A stretch of 64,000 nt of DNA from Kurthia gibsonii (GTDB taxonomy: Bacteria > Bacillota > Bacilli > Bacillales_A > Planococcaceae): contig NZ_BJOB01000008.1 in the NCBI RefSeq assembly GCF_006539985.1, positions 1 to 64,000 of the forward strand, read 5' to 3'. Under the pieces are notes generated by a model. That model saw nothing but the letters and a program-made list of their open reading frames with translations, did not search any database and was not told the DNA's origin. The translations under genes and the position numbers were made by a program. Below are positions 26,801 to 33,550 of this stretch, piece after piece (positions within the stretch are counted from its first letter, which is position 1; each line of letters begins with the position of its first letter).

Positions 26801-27177
26801 AAGATGCAAAAAATAAAGTAAAAAATAATCGCCCTTCTCACCCTATTTCATTAACGAAGAAAAGTGCCTCGGTTTATGAAAAAACAGGTTATCTAAATCC
26901 TGGCCATCTACAAGGTGATGAAGACTGGTATGCATTCAAAAATAAAACAACGAAAAAAGTGCGTTTAGTGTTAAGCGGCGCGGCAGATTTTGACCCTGTC
27001 ATTACGTTATATGCAAATGGTAAAAAACTTAAAACATTCGATGCATACGGTGTAGGTGATGAAGAAATCGGCTCTTACACGTTCAAGAAAAATACGACCT
27101 ATGCGATTAAAGTAAAAGACCGTCAAGGAAATGCATTTGTAGATCCTTATAAATTGCGTCTAACATTACAAAAATAA
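23887..27177 (+). CDS. secreted subtilisin-like serine protease (S8), paralogue
   Basis: 1096 residues from TTG 23887, which follows GGGAGTGATTC; the open frame begins 12 codons earlier without a ribosome site. Signal peptide 1-31 (AASALLLTAALPAPVAQA). The catalytic domain has Asp150 (VAVIDTGV), His182 (KSHGTHVAG), Asn274 (AASGNDD) and Ser340 (SGTSMASPAAAG). As in the first copy, a long tail of PPC-like beta modules follows (DQDVFHVKATKDELV, TDLDGYYFKTTTSGFY, NDVDFYYFKAPKDGIY, GDEDWYAFKN). The two proteins align end to end with the same module order, so they arose by tandem duplication and then diverged. A long intergenic stretch with a likely promoter precedes it. Confidence 0.95.
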   Translation: MKPTIYKWVSTVAASALLLTAALPAPVAQATNSSIQKNLTKKSYAKRTLVIQSSNDYTYQEIQQLKGTIIQQIPDLHTMVVQFKTDEAMKKAIDWFSQDARFERLSLSPLYETSGQTDEKASLQYTHQLFQTKKLMQQTKKKKIKVAVIDTGVDANHVELKGQVKKALNIANPMKAQVKKSHGTHVAGIIAAKMNNGIGGYGVNPNAEILSYDVFDGSEYAADYDVAKAILQAIKDGAKVINLSLGNELYSPLVDQAVQKAHAKGVAVFAASGNDDTDRPDYPASLENVISIGSVNAEKKRSDFSNYGASLDLMAPGEDIYSTSYDATRGSTFETMSGTSMASPAAAGIASSLLINHAYSPEQLAYVLEKTAKDLGTKGYDLKYGYGFIQPLAAQNFKGNIPTFTSKKWTNATILKDATVIKGTQTKKGTLKQPNETKWYQIPVKKGELIQATASSNNVTDLKLTLKTFGTKVQTKTIQDTGVSEKEAGFVQAKEDGKVAIGIKNVYGHANTPYTLDILKQSSKPKDEASIKKPMVLKSTNTKVYGLYMNETADGVDQDVFHVKATKDELVQVQTSALPGVDLSIEVYKKQDLLNKESSAPLVSINKNGIGKAEYASFPATTGEEYEVIVSNSSNSEAMPEEDVLNQLKEGVVSPKASLLPYQLTLSSRTMPADEDSIIFNPETSQKIDRTNPTKVYTLEQLFKKKGRPFDVVNGVEGFLQGSTDLDGYYFKTTTSGFYEFNTAVAHAAEQPSVTIYEVQNDPKTGMRSEEFLASNSTEDGIMKKKAIASLQANTTYLVEVGVGSVGSIPKNGYRVTAKKLQSNIVDKYEQNNVPEQAKTIRVNQKVTANFARPNDVDFYYFKAPKDGIYQMKMDLSPFDDTKYSQEWHNLYTKSITVYEDINHNRKMDGHDLSTFKPVRNDLNDEPISGSIEAKKGDTFFVLAQPTAFLTTDLFSIYPYELKIQQVVTKDEDAKNKVKNNRPSHPISLTKKSASVYEKTGYLNPGHLQGDEDWYAFKNKTTKKVRLVLSGAADFDPVITLYANGKKLKTFDAYGVGDEEIGSYTFKKNTTYAIKVKDRQGNAFVDPYKLRLTLQK

Positions 27178-27182
27178 CTATT

Positions 27183-27217
27183 AAAACAGGGGAAACGAAT
27201 ACCGTTTCCCCTGTTTT
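27183..27217 (+). terminator. terminator after the second subtilase gene
   Basis: Perfect arms AAAACAGGGGAAACG and CGTTTCCCCTGTTTT, 5-nt loop, followed by more T residues. Confidence 0.92.
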
Positions 27218-27289
27218 TTTAATGGGATGGTCTACTAGTTAAAAATACGGGAACGGTTATATGAATGAAGTGACTAGGAGGCGAAGTAT

Positions 27290-27427
27290 ATGGAAAATCG
27301 TTCAAAACTATTTTTATTAATTGGGATGATTGCATTTATTATCATTGGTGCTACCTTTTATATTGCGATTAAACCAAAGGATAAAGACGATGTTCTCTCT
27401 GCCTATAATAAAAACTATACACTAAAG
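27290..27427 (+). CDS. 45-aa membrane peptide
   Basis: ATG 27290 follows a perfect AGGAGG by 8 nt. The product MENRSKLFLLIGMIAFIII then GATFYIAIKPKDKDD is a single membrane helix (residues 7-26) with a basic/acidic cytoplasmic-type tail ending in KNYTH. A terminator follows at once, so this is a self-contained small gene. The family is not recognised. Confidence 0.65.
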
Positions 27428-27430
27428 TGA

Positions 27431-27462
27431 GGCTAGTACTATTTTAAAGCCTCTCTTTTTTA
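27431..27462 (+). terminator. weak terminator after the 45-aa gene
   Basis: GAGGCT and AGCCTC around a 14-nt loop, followed by a T-rich run. Confidence 0.55.
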
Positions 27463-27490
27463 TGAAGCTGTTTTTTGTTTTTTTATTTTT

Positions 27491-27508
27491 TATATAGACT
27501 AGAGAGGT
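27491..27508 (+). repeat. 18-bp motif, copy 2
   Basis: Second exact copy of TATATAGACTAGAGAGGT, in the same orientation as 19906-19923 and 7.6 kb away. It lies after a terminator and before the convergent dehydrogenase gene, with no plus-strand gene just downstream, so a promoter role is less obvious here. Confidence 0.7.
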
Positions 27509-27515
27509 TTATTTT

Positions 27516-27558
27516 AAAAAATAACTTGCAGGTCTTTTACGACCTACAAGTTATTTTT
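27516..27558. terminator. terminator after the dehydrogenase gene
   Basis: AAAAATAACTTGCAGGTC and GACCTACAAGTTATTTTT, one mismatch, 6-nt loop; T run on the minus strand just after the stop codon. Confidence 0.85.
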
Positions 27559-27560
27559 AA

Positions 27561-28637
27561 TTATACGAGTTGTTCAAGTGCTTGCATCGCTTCTAGTACG
27601 CGTTCACTCGTTATTTCACCAATTGGCATTAAATGAATTGACTCTGTTGGAATCGTTGTTTTTTTAGCTACTTCTTGCAATCGTTGAGCTGTTACTTCGG
27701 TTAAACCTAGCTCTTTTAATGTTTGAGGAAGATGTAATTCCTCATAAAATGTGCGCAACGCTTGTACTTCTTCTGGACGATTTTCAAGCATGAGTTGAAC
27801 ACAGATGCCATAAGCCACTTTTACACCATGTAACAACGCATGACTCTCCTCTAAAGCCGTTAATCCATTATGAACTGCATGTGCACCTGCTGTACGCCCA
27901 TAATGATCACCATAACCTCCAACCATACCTGCATACATGAACATCACTTCTACCACTTGAATAAAGGCATCATTTAGTACTCTATCATCCATCGCACGTA
28001 AAGCCTCTTTTGAATCGCGTAATAATAACTCTTTACACTGTTTCGCTGCTTCATACGAAATCATGAGCGGTACAGGTAAATGCTCGATTGTACGTAATTG
28101 TACATCGGCTTCATACCACTTCGCTAACGTATCACCAATACCCGCAACGAATAAATCACGCGGCGCATGAAGTAGTAACTTCGGCTCAATCAATAATAAA
28201 CTCGTCGCAATTGGATAGATGTCGTAATGATGGAATGCCCCTTCATTATCATAAATAACACTTAGCGGTGTCCACGGTGCGCAGTTAGATGCTAGTGTCG
28301 GTAAAACAATTACTTGCTTATGTAATTCATTCGCTGCTGCTTTCGCTAAATCAATTACCTTTCCCCCGCCTAAAGCAACAATCGCATCGACTTTTTTCGC
28401 TTTTGTTACCACTTTATCAATCTCAGCGAAAGAACATTCACCTTGATATGTATAAAAAGTTTCTGTCATACTCGGCATCTCTGGCCAATACGCTTTTGCA
28501 GCTTCATATGACTTCGTGCCTGTCACAACAAGGATACTTTGGATGCCACGTTGTTGTAATTTTTCTTCTAATAATTCAAAAGCACCTTCTTTTAAAATAT
28601 ATTCACTTGGCGCTGCATGTACTTCAATTGTCTTCAT
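27561..28637 (-). CDS. iron-containing alcohol dehydrogenase family (glycerol-dehydrogenase-like)
   Basis: 358 residues of the Fe/Zn-dependent polyol dehydrogenase superfamily. NAD-binding GGGKVIDLAKAAANE, then PTLASNCAPWTPLSVIYD, metal-site residues in FVAGIGDTLAKWYEA (Asp), GAHAVHNGLT (His) and LHGVKVAYG (His), at the GldA/YbdH-like spacing. This group includes glycerol dehydrogenase and the 2-hydroxycarboxylate/oxo-acid reductases HcxA; the substrate cannot be chosen from sequence. GAAGG precedes ATG 28637. Monocistronic with its own terminator, in an area otherwise devoted to exported enzymes. Confidence 0.88.
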   Translation of the reverse strand: MKTIEVHAAPSEYILKEGAFELLEEKLQQRGIQSILVVTGTKSYEAAKAYWPEMPSMTETFYTYQGECSFAEIDKVVTKAKKVDAIVALGGGKVIDLAKAAANELHKQVIVLPTLASNCAPWTPLSVIYDNEGAFHHYDIYPIATSLLLIEPKLLLHAPRDLFVAGIGDTLAKWYEADVQLRTIEHLPVPLMISYEAAKQCKELLLRDSKEALRAMDDRVLNDAFIQVVEVMFMYAGMVGGYGDHYGRTAGAHAVHNGLTALEESHALLHGVKVAYGICVQLMLENRPEEVQALRTFYEELHLPQTLKELGLTEVTAQRLQEVAKKTTIPTESIHLMPIGEITSERVLEAMQALEQLV

Positions 28638-28842
28638 GATGATTACCTTCTTTCTTTATATGCTATTTACTATGATAAACGATTTTCAGAATATTTTATA
28701 CTTTAAAAATAACATGAATTCACAAAAAAGATGCTTTTTTCACTTTAATTGACAAGTACATGCTTTTCTTCTATCGTTAGTTTATTCATGTTGGAATATC
28801 TAAACGATTCCAACAAAGTAAATGACTTGGAGTGAATTGAAC

Positions 28843-29553
28843 ATGAATTGGGCTTTATTAAAAAAGACAGTTTTGGCGAGTGTACTTGGCATCTCGTTAG
28901 TTGGCGGATCGATGTTAAACCCAATCGACGCAACACCGAAAACCGTTACAGCGGCTTCTCTTAAAACCGTATCACTTGTGCGTGCGACAGATGGTGATAC
29001 AGCAACATTTAAGTATAAGGGAAAGAATATGAAAGTGCGCTTCCTACTTGTTGATACACCTGAAACGGTCCACCCTTCTAAGGGAGTTCAACCTTATGGT
29101 AAAGAAGCTAGTAACTATACGAAGAATCGCTTAAAAAAAGCAAAAAAAATTCAACTGGATTTTGACCGTACAGGCTATAAAGGTGATAAATACGGACGTA
29201 AATTAGCGTATGTGTATGTTGACGGTAAAGACTTGAATTTAGAGCTTGTACGTAAAGGCTATGCTCGCGTTGCATATGTTTACGCACCGAACACGAAATA
29301 TAAAACGAAATATTTCGTTGCACAGTCTAAAGCAAAAAAAGAAAAGTTACGTATTTGGTCTAAGAAAGGTTATGTAACGAACAGCGGTTTCGCTTCTAAA
29401 AAACCTTCTTCTACTGTGACGGTCAACACATCAAAAACATTTAAAAACTGCACTGAATTACGCAAAGTCTATCCAAATGGTGTACCGAAAAGTCACCCTG
29501 CTTACCAAGCAAAGATGGACCGCGACCACGATAACTGGGCGTGTGAACGCTAA
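28843..29553 (+). CDS. secreted thermonuclease (SNase) with Excalibur domain
   Basis: 236 residues from ATG 28843 (GGAGTG upstream). Signal peptide to about residue 38 (KKTVLASVLGISLVGGSML). The SNase domain, about 42-170, shows VRATDGDTATFKYKGK, VRFLLVDTPET (Arg and Asp of the active site), RTGYKGDKYGRKLAYVYVDG (second Arg, Glu/Asp-like) and LVRKGYARVAYVY. A C-terminal Excalibur motif follows (FKNCTELRKVYPNGVPKSHP, then DRDHDNWACER), a calcium-binding element common on extracellular nucleases. Cuts extracellular DNA and RNA in a calcium-dependent way. The next gene, 24 nt on, is a second exported nuclease; the two are probably co-transcribed. Confidence 0.94.
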   Translation: MNWALLKKTVLASVLGISLVGGSMLNPIDATPKTVTAASLKTVSLVRATDGDTATFKYKGKNMKVRFLLVDTPETVHPSKGVQPYGKEASNYTKNRLKKAKKIQLDFDRTGYKGDKYGRKLAYVYVDGKDLNLELVRKGYARVAYVYAPNTKYKTKYFVAQSKAKKEKLRIWSKKGYVTNSGFASKKPSSTVTVNTSKTFKNCTELRKVYPNGVPKSHPAYQAKMDRDHDNWACER

Positions 29554-29576
29554 TGAATAAAGGAAGTAAGACATCT

Positions 29577-30488
29577 ATGAAAACACTGATTAAATTAGGT
29601 TTACTAGCATCCATTAGTTTTGCACTTGTTGGATGCTCGGAAGAAAAAACTGCACCGGTTGAACAACAAACAACCGAGTCAACACAACAAGCAAATGACA
29701 ATCAAAGTAACACACAAGAAAAACAACCTACTCAAAAAGAAGAAAACACAACATCTTCAAAAGATGAATTCAAAGGCTACAAATTAATCAAAGCGAATGC
29801 TTGTAATTTATCTGGGAGTCGTGAAGCAAATGTTGTAGTAGACATCGGCTTTGGAAATCGTGAGTATTGGGCATTTACAAACGAATATGGCCAATTAATT
29901 CGCGTCACTGCTAAAAAGATCACCTTACAAAATGATCGTACTGAACAAGTTACATCATCAGGAAGATACTGTAGAGACGAAGCGAAAGTTCCAGGTGTCG
30001 AACGTAAAGATTTAGACGAAGGACATGTCATTGCCGATTCACTTGGTGGTGTATCAAATGCTTATAACATTACACCACAAGATAGTACGCTAAACCGTCA
30101 TGGTGACCAAGCCTATATGGAAGACGCGATTCGTAAAGCAGGTGGCGCAACAGATTTTGAAGCGATTATCACGTATCCAAATACGAAAACACAAATTCCT
30201 TCCCGTTATAAATACACATACACAATTAAAGGTAATCGCGTTGTAGATGAATATGCAAACGGTAATCCAGATCAGCGAAATGAAGAACTCGGTTTAACTA
30301 AAAAGCAACCGACAACTTCTTCAAAACCACAAACAAAAGGTGACGTATCAGCTGTAGATACAGATGGTAACGGACAAGTCACCATTAAAGAAGCAAAAGC
30401 AGCTGGATTCAAAATGCCAATTACAAAAGATCACTGGTTATATCCTTATATGGATGACCGCGACGGTGACGGACTTGTAGGCGAATAA
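29577..30488 (+). CDS. lipoprotein DNA/RNA non-specific endonuclease
   Basis: 303 residues from ATG 29577, 9-11 nt after AAAGGAAG; an earlier ATG at 29553 overlaps the previous stop but lacks a ribosome site. Lipobox LVGC at residues 16-19 places it on the membrane outer face. A Gln/Thr-rich linker (about 20-60) precedes the nuclease domain. That domain has VERKDLDEGHVIADSLGG (DEGHVI, the DRGH-like catalytic His region), NAYNITPQDSTLNRHGDQAY (the conserved Asn) and EAIITYPNTKTQIPS, as in the NucA/EndA type. The C-terminus has an EF-hand (DTDGNGQVTIKEA) and an Excalibur-like DRDGDGLVGE in which Gly replaces the usual Cys. Likely for DNA turnover or uptake. Confidence 0.88.
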   Translation: MKTLIKLGLLASISFALVGCSEEKTAPVEQQTTESTQQANDNQSNTQEKQPTQKEENTTSSKDEFKGYKLIKANACNLSGSREANVVVDIGFGNREYWAFTNEYGQLIRVTAKKITLQNDRTEQVTSSGRYCRDEAKVPGVERKDLDEGHVIADSLGGVSNAYNITPQDSTLNRHGDQAYMEDAIRKAGGATDFEAIITYPNTKTQIPSRYKYTYTIKGNRVVDEYANGNPDQRNEELGLTKKQPTTSSKPQTKGDVSAVDTDGNGQVTIKEAKAAGFKMPITKDHWLYPYMDDRDGDGLVGE

Positions 30489-30502
30489 ACTTCACAATAA
30501 AT

Positions 30503-30545
30503 AAAATACGCTAGGTAATCAATCGATTATCCAGCGTATTTTTTA
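30503..30545 (+). terminator. terminator after the nuclease genes
   Basis: AAAATACGCTAGGTAATC and GATTATCCAGCGTATTTT pair with two mismatches; T run follows. Confidence 0.85.
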
Positions 30546-30674
30546 TGCTTGGTTCACATTTGTATAACCAATCATTTATTTTAGTTATCTTCTATTAAGC
30601 AAATCCTAAAACATTATTTGGAACTTCTTCCTTCTATTTTCGTTCTTAATCAAAATAGAAAGGAGTGAGAACAT

Positions 30675-30875
30675 ATGGGGTTTTGGTATTTTCTGATTTT
30701 ATTGATGGGTATTGTATTACTGATTACGGCTTTTCGAAAACAATGGATGCCTTCAAAGAAGTGGTTCGCTTCTTTAACAGGTGTCTGTATGATTGCTTTT
30801 TCCATTTTTATGTTTCAAGATGGTAGCGCTGAAATCATGCAACAACTACTGAACCGCATGAACATTTCTTTCTAA
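30675..30875 (+). CDS. small two-helix membrane protein
   Basis: 66 residues; ATG 30675 follows AAAGGAGTGAG. Two membrane helices, residues 3-20 (FWYFLILLMGIVLLITAF) and 32-48 (SLTGVCMIAFSIFMF), joined by a basic loop (RKQWMPSKKW). The family is not recognised. It has its own terminator. Confidence 0.7.
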   Translation: MGFWYFLILLMGIVLLITAFRKQWMPSKKWFASLTGVCMIAFSIFMFQDGSAEIMQQLLNRMNISF

Positions 30876-30880
30876 CTATA

Positions 30881-30913
30881 AAAAACTTCTACAAATGATG
30901 TGGAAGTTTTTTA
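30881..30913 (+). terminator. terminator after the 66-aa gene
   Basis: AAAAAACTTC and GAAGTTTTTT with an inner ACA/TGT pair. Confidence 0.8.
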
Positions 30914-30966
30914 TTTTACAAATTATGTTACAATCGAAGCAATCTATGAAAAAGGAGCGAATGAAT

Positions 30967-31020
30967 ATGACAGTCATTACTTGCATTGCATCACCTAAAA
31001 CGGAGGGTATGCACATTTAA
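30967..31020 (+). CDS. 17-aa putative leader peptide of the MFS gene
   Basis: ATG 30967 lies 9 nt after GGAG (30954-30957). The product is MTVITCIASPKTEGMHI, ending 49 nt before the MFS start. A -10-like TACAAT lies upstream at about 30929. Its codons for Thr-Glu-Gly cover the ACGGAG segment that can pair with the antisense of the MFS ribosome site (see the attenuator entry). A leader peptide is the best explanation for a short, well-initiated frame here, but translation is not shown. Confidence 0.5.
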   Translation: MTVITCIASPKTEGMHI

Positions 31021-31063
31021 GGAATGACGTATTCTCCGTATTGAAATGAATTTCATTCGGAGG
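31000..31063 (+). promoter_or_regulatory. candidate translational attenuator of the MFS gene
   Basis: Three segments can pair in two ways. ACGGAG at 31000-31005 (inside the leader peptide) and CGGAG at 31058-31062 (the MFS ribosome site) both complement CTCCGT at 31034-31039. The hairpin hiding the ribosome site is extended by TGAAAT/ATTTCA (31042-31047 with 31050-31055). The alternative pairing frees it. This is the logic of erm/cat-type attenuators, where a ribosome on a leader peptide decides which pairing forms. Confidence 0.5.
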
Positions 31064-31069
31064 TTACAC

Positions 31070-32242
31070 ATGACAACACCATCTATTTATTATGCTTTTA
31101 CAAGTTCACGCGCATTTTGTTTACAAATTGTTTTCACTTTAAATATCATTTACTACGTTTCAGATGCACAACTGAATCCATTAGAGCTTGTTTTAATCGG
31201 GACAATTATGGAATTAGCCGTTTTACTATGTGAGATTCCTACGGGGTTAGTCGCTGATTTGTTTGGTCGTAAAAAATCCATTATTATCGGGACAATCATT
31301 ATTGGAGGTGCGCATCTTTTAGAAGGCAGCATCCCCTCTTTTACAGCGATTGCGATTGCGGCTGCATTATGGGGAATTGGTTGGACATTTATTAGCGGTG
31401 CTGAAACTGCATGGATTGCAGATGAAATCACACCAGAACAGCTGGATCACACACTTTTAAATGGTGCAAAATTTAGTTCGATTGGTAGTTTTATCGGTAT
31501 TCTAACAAGTGTAGCGATTGGCAGTCTATTTACAGTACAAATCGCCATCCTATTCGCTGGTGCTGCATTATTACTCATCGCTTTGCTCTCTATTTTTTGG
31601 ATTCCTGAAACAAAGTTTGTCCCTATCACACAAGGAAAGCCATCACACCTACATCACATGAAAATAGCACTACAATCGAGTTGGAATGTGATTCAATCTG
31701 ACCGAACGCTCCTCTCTTTAGCAAGCATTACATTATTTATGGGTCTCGCTAGTGAAGGATTTGATCGTTTATGGGGCGCTCACTTTATTGAAAACTTCCA
31801 ATTGAATGAGCATTACACCGTCTATTGGTTCGGCTTATTCTATGCGCTCACATTCTTGCTCAATATTGGTTTACTCAAGTGGATGGAACAAATAGCTACT
31901 TCGCATTTTGCGCGTCTACTCATGTGGTTGAATACTGTGCTCATACTATTCATGATTTATTTCGCTTTTACAACACATTTTATAGTAGCTGTTGTACTTT
32001 ATTTATGTGTTGCTTCACTACGAAATGTGAACCACCCTCTCATGAATAAACAACTAGAATCAAAAGGGCGCGCAACAACACTCTCCTTCTATGGACAAGT
32101 TGATGCTTTTGGTCAAGTAGCAGGTGGACCACTTGTTGGACTTATCGCACTTTATACGTCTATTGAAGGTGGACTGTTCGCATCTGCACTACTCATCTTA
32201 CCTACCATTTATTTTTTACGAATCATGCGAAAAAGCGCATAA
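31070..32242 (+). CDS. MFS transporter, probable drug efflux
   Basis: 390 residues from ATG 31070, 6 nt after CGGAGG (the frame is open 8 codons earlier). Twelve hydrophobic helices are seen. The MFS signature loop between helices 2 and 3 is GLVADLFGRKKSIIIG, preceded by LLCEIPTGL. IWGIGWTFISGAETAWIADE marks helices 4-5, a pattern of MFS exporters related to tetracycline/macrolide pumps. The substrate is unknown. The upstream leader peptide and ribosome-site hairpin suggest induction by a translation inhibitor, which would fit an antibiotic exporter (inference). It ends at a strong terminator. Confidence 0.88.
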   Translation: MTTPSIYYAFTSSRAFCLQIVFTLNIIYYVSDAQLNPLELVLIGTIMELAVLLCEIPTGLVADLFGRKKSIIIGTIIIGGAHLLEGSIPSFTAIAIAAALWGIGWTFISGAETAWIADEITPEQLDHTLLNGAKFSSIGSFIGILTSVAIGSLFTVQIAILFAGAALLLIALLSIFWIPETKFVPITQGKPSHLHHMKIALQSSWNVIQSDRTLLSLASITLFMGLASEGFDRLWGAHFIENFQLNEHYTVYWFGLFYALTFLLNIGLLKWMEQIATSHFARLLMWLNTVLILFMIYFAFTTHFIVAVVLYLCVASLRNVNHPLMNKQLESKGRATTLSFYGQVDAFGQVAGGPLVGLIALYTSIEGGLFASALLILPTIYFLRIMRKSA

Positions 32243-32250
32243 TATGTAAG

Positions 32251-32284
32251 AGAGCTTCAGCGTATTTCCGCTGAAGCTCTTTTT
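32251..32284 (+). terminator. terminator after the MFS gene
   Basis: Perfect arms AGAGCTTCAGCG and CGCTGAAGCTCT, 6-nt loop, T5. Confidence 0.92.
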
Positions 32285-32287
32285 AAA

Positions 32288-32469
32288 TTATTTAGATTGT
32301 TTATTTGAAAAGCCTCTATTTTGTACTAACCAAATCATACATAAGAAAAAGCAAGCAAATAACATTCTCAAAAGAAGATTGAAAATATATGAAATTGCTT
32401 AAAAAATGAATCTTGCAATAAAAAAGTCAACGAAAAACCAATCATCAAAATAAGTCTATATCGGATCAT
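32288..32469 (-). pseudogene. small membrane protein gene with frameshift
   Basis: One nt after the GNAT stop codon an ATG (32469) opens MIRYRLILMIGFSLTFLL then QDSFFKQFHIFS, stopping after 33 codons. In the next frame LLLRMLFACFFLCMIWLVQ then NRGFSNKQSK runs to a stop at 32288. Joined, these give about 60 residues with two membrane helices and a basic tail, a sensible small membrane protein. The shift falls in a TTCTTTTGAG tract. The 182-nt span is not a multiple of three. Confidence 0.45.
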
Positions 32470-32470
32470 C

Positions 32471-32950
32471 TTACACAACCTTATACATTTTCACTGTTTT
32501 CAGTAAGTGACCATCAAAGTCTTCTTCATATATTTCACGTACTTGAAAACCCTTCGCTTCGTAAAAACGCATGCCAATTTGATTGTCTTGTTCTACTTCT
32601 ACCTCAATCATTTCTACACCAGCTACATCTTCATGAAGCTTTTGTAAAAAAGCTGTCCCTACTCCTTTTCCTTGTAGCGCCGGATGAATGTAAATTGCGT
32701 ATAGCGTAACCATACCATTTACTACAGGTGAGAAATGGGCAAAACCTCTTACTGCTTCCTCTGTTTCAACTACATAGAAAAAGCCATGCTGTAAACGTTG
32801 GAATAAGCGAGATTCTTCATAGGCTTGTTGTAAAAAAGCATCTTGAATAGGACGTGGAATGATGCCCTCATATGTTGTGTGCCATGTCTCCGTCGCCACT
32901 TGTTGCACAGCTAAAACATCTTGTTCTGTCATATTTCGAATACTATACAT
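32471..32950 (-). CDS. GNAT-family N-acetyltransferase
   Basis: 159 residues with the GNAT acetyl-CoA fold: N-terminal IRNMTEQDVLAVQQVATETW, central AIYIHPALQGKGVGTAFLQK (the Q/R-x-x-G-x-G/A acetyl-CoA motif, here QGKGVG), then EVEQDNQIGMRFYEAKGFQV, the C-terminal motif B. The substrate is unknown; the FARAT-type opening ('TWHTTYEGIIP') occurs in many small-molecule acetyltransferases. It lies 3 nt downstream of a VOC-family gene, with which it forms an operon, and is followed at once by a frameshifted small membrane gene. Confidence 0.9.
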   Translation of the reverse strand: MYSIRNMTEQDVLAVQQVATETWHTTYEGIIPRPIQDAFLQQAYEESRLFQRLQHGFFYVVETEEAVRGFAHFSPVVNGMVTLYAIYIHPALQGKGVGTAFLQKLHEDVAGVEMIEVEVEQDNQIGMRFYEAKGFQVREIYEEDFDGHLLKTVKMYKVV

Positions 32951-32953
32951 TGT

Positions 32954-33343
32954 TTACGCCCCTATCTCACTACAAATCTCAATATAATGTCCGTCTGGGT
33001 CTGCTATATAGGCAACTGTTTGTCCCCATGGTTTCGTTACAGGTTCTTTTATAATCTGTACGCCTTTTGAACGTAAGACATCGATTGTCTGTGCAACATC
33101 TTCCACTGTAAATGCAACTTCAAATGTTGCTGTTTTTTCCGTTTTGTATGGAACGATTAAGCCGATTTCTTCTCTTACAGCGTCTCGTGTATTGATCGCG
33201 AATGTCGTCTGTCCTGTATCAAACTCCACATATGTACCCTGCTGCATCTTAACAGATAATTGCAGCACATCTTTGTAAAACGTATAGGCTTGGTCAAAAT
33301 CAGAGACGTATAAAATAATATAGCGTAATGTACAATTCAACAT
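32954..33343 (-). CDS. VOC/glyoxalase-superfamily protein
   Basis: 129 residues (third of three successive ATGs, 7 nt after AAAGG). Two beta-alpha-beta-beta-beta modules: LRYIILYVSDFDQAYTFYKD, VEFDTGQTTFAI, then FEVAFTVEDVAQTIDVLRSK, PWGQTVAYIADPDGHYIEIC. Potential metal ligands are Glu of VEF and Glu of YIEIC. Family members include glyoxalase I, dioxygenases and drug-binding resistance proteins; nothing here selects one. First gene of a short operon with a GNAT acetyltransferase. Confidence 0.88.
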   Translation of the reverse strand: MLNCTLRYIILYVSDFDQAYTFYKDVLQLSVKMQQGTYVEFDTGQTTFAINTRDAVREEIGLIVPYKTEKTATFEVAFTVEDVAQTIDVLRSKGVQIIKEPVTKPWGQTVAYIADPDGHYIEICSEIGA

Positions 33344-33407
33344 CATCATTCCTTTCTATTCATTTTATGGAATTATACGGATTTTTAAGTGGGATGTAAA
33401 GAGAAAA

Positions 33408-33541
33408 GAGGATGGGACATAAGTGTAAAAACACCATCCTACATCATGAGCATAAGAAAAACTGGAATCGCGCTATTGTGCGGTTCCAGTTTTTCGTTGT
33501 GAACTCTAAAAAAGGAAAATGAGATGTTCTGTCCCATCCTC
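33408..33541. repeat. long-range GGGACA/TGTCCC inverted-repeat element
   Basis: GAGGATGGGACA (33408-33419) and TGTCCCATCCTC (33530-33541) are exact complements 110 nt apart. Inside is a strong hairpin (CTGGAATCGC with GCGGTTCCAG, flanked by A5 and T5) and an alternative partner for the left arm (CCATCC at about 33434). Similar intergenic elements bounded by GGGACA and TGTCCC are known from several Firmicutes, some as small RNAs. It may also end the AKR remnant, which converges from the right. Confidence 0.6.
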
Positions 33542-33550
33542 ACTTTTACT

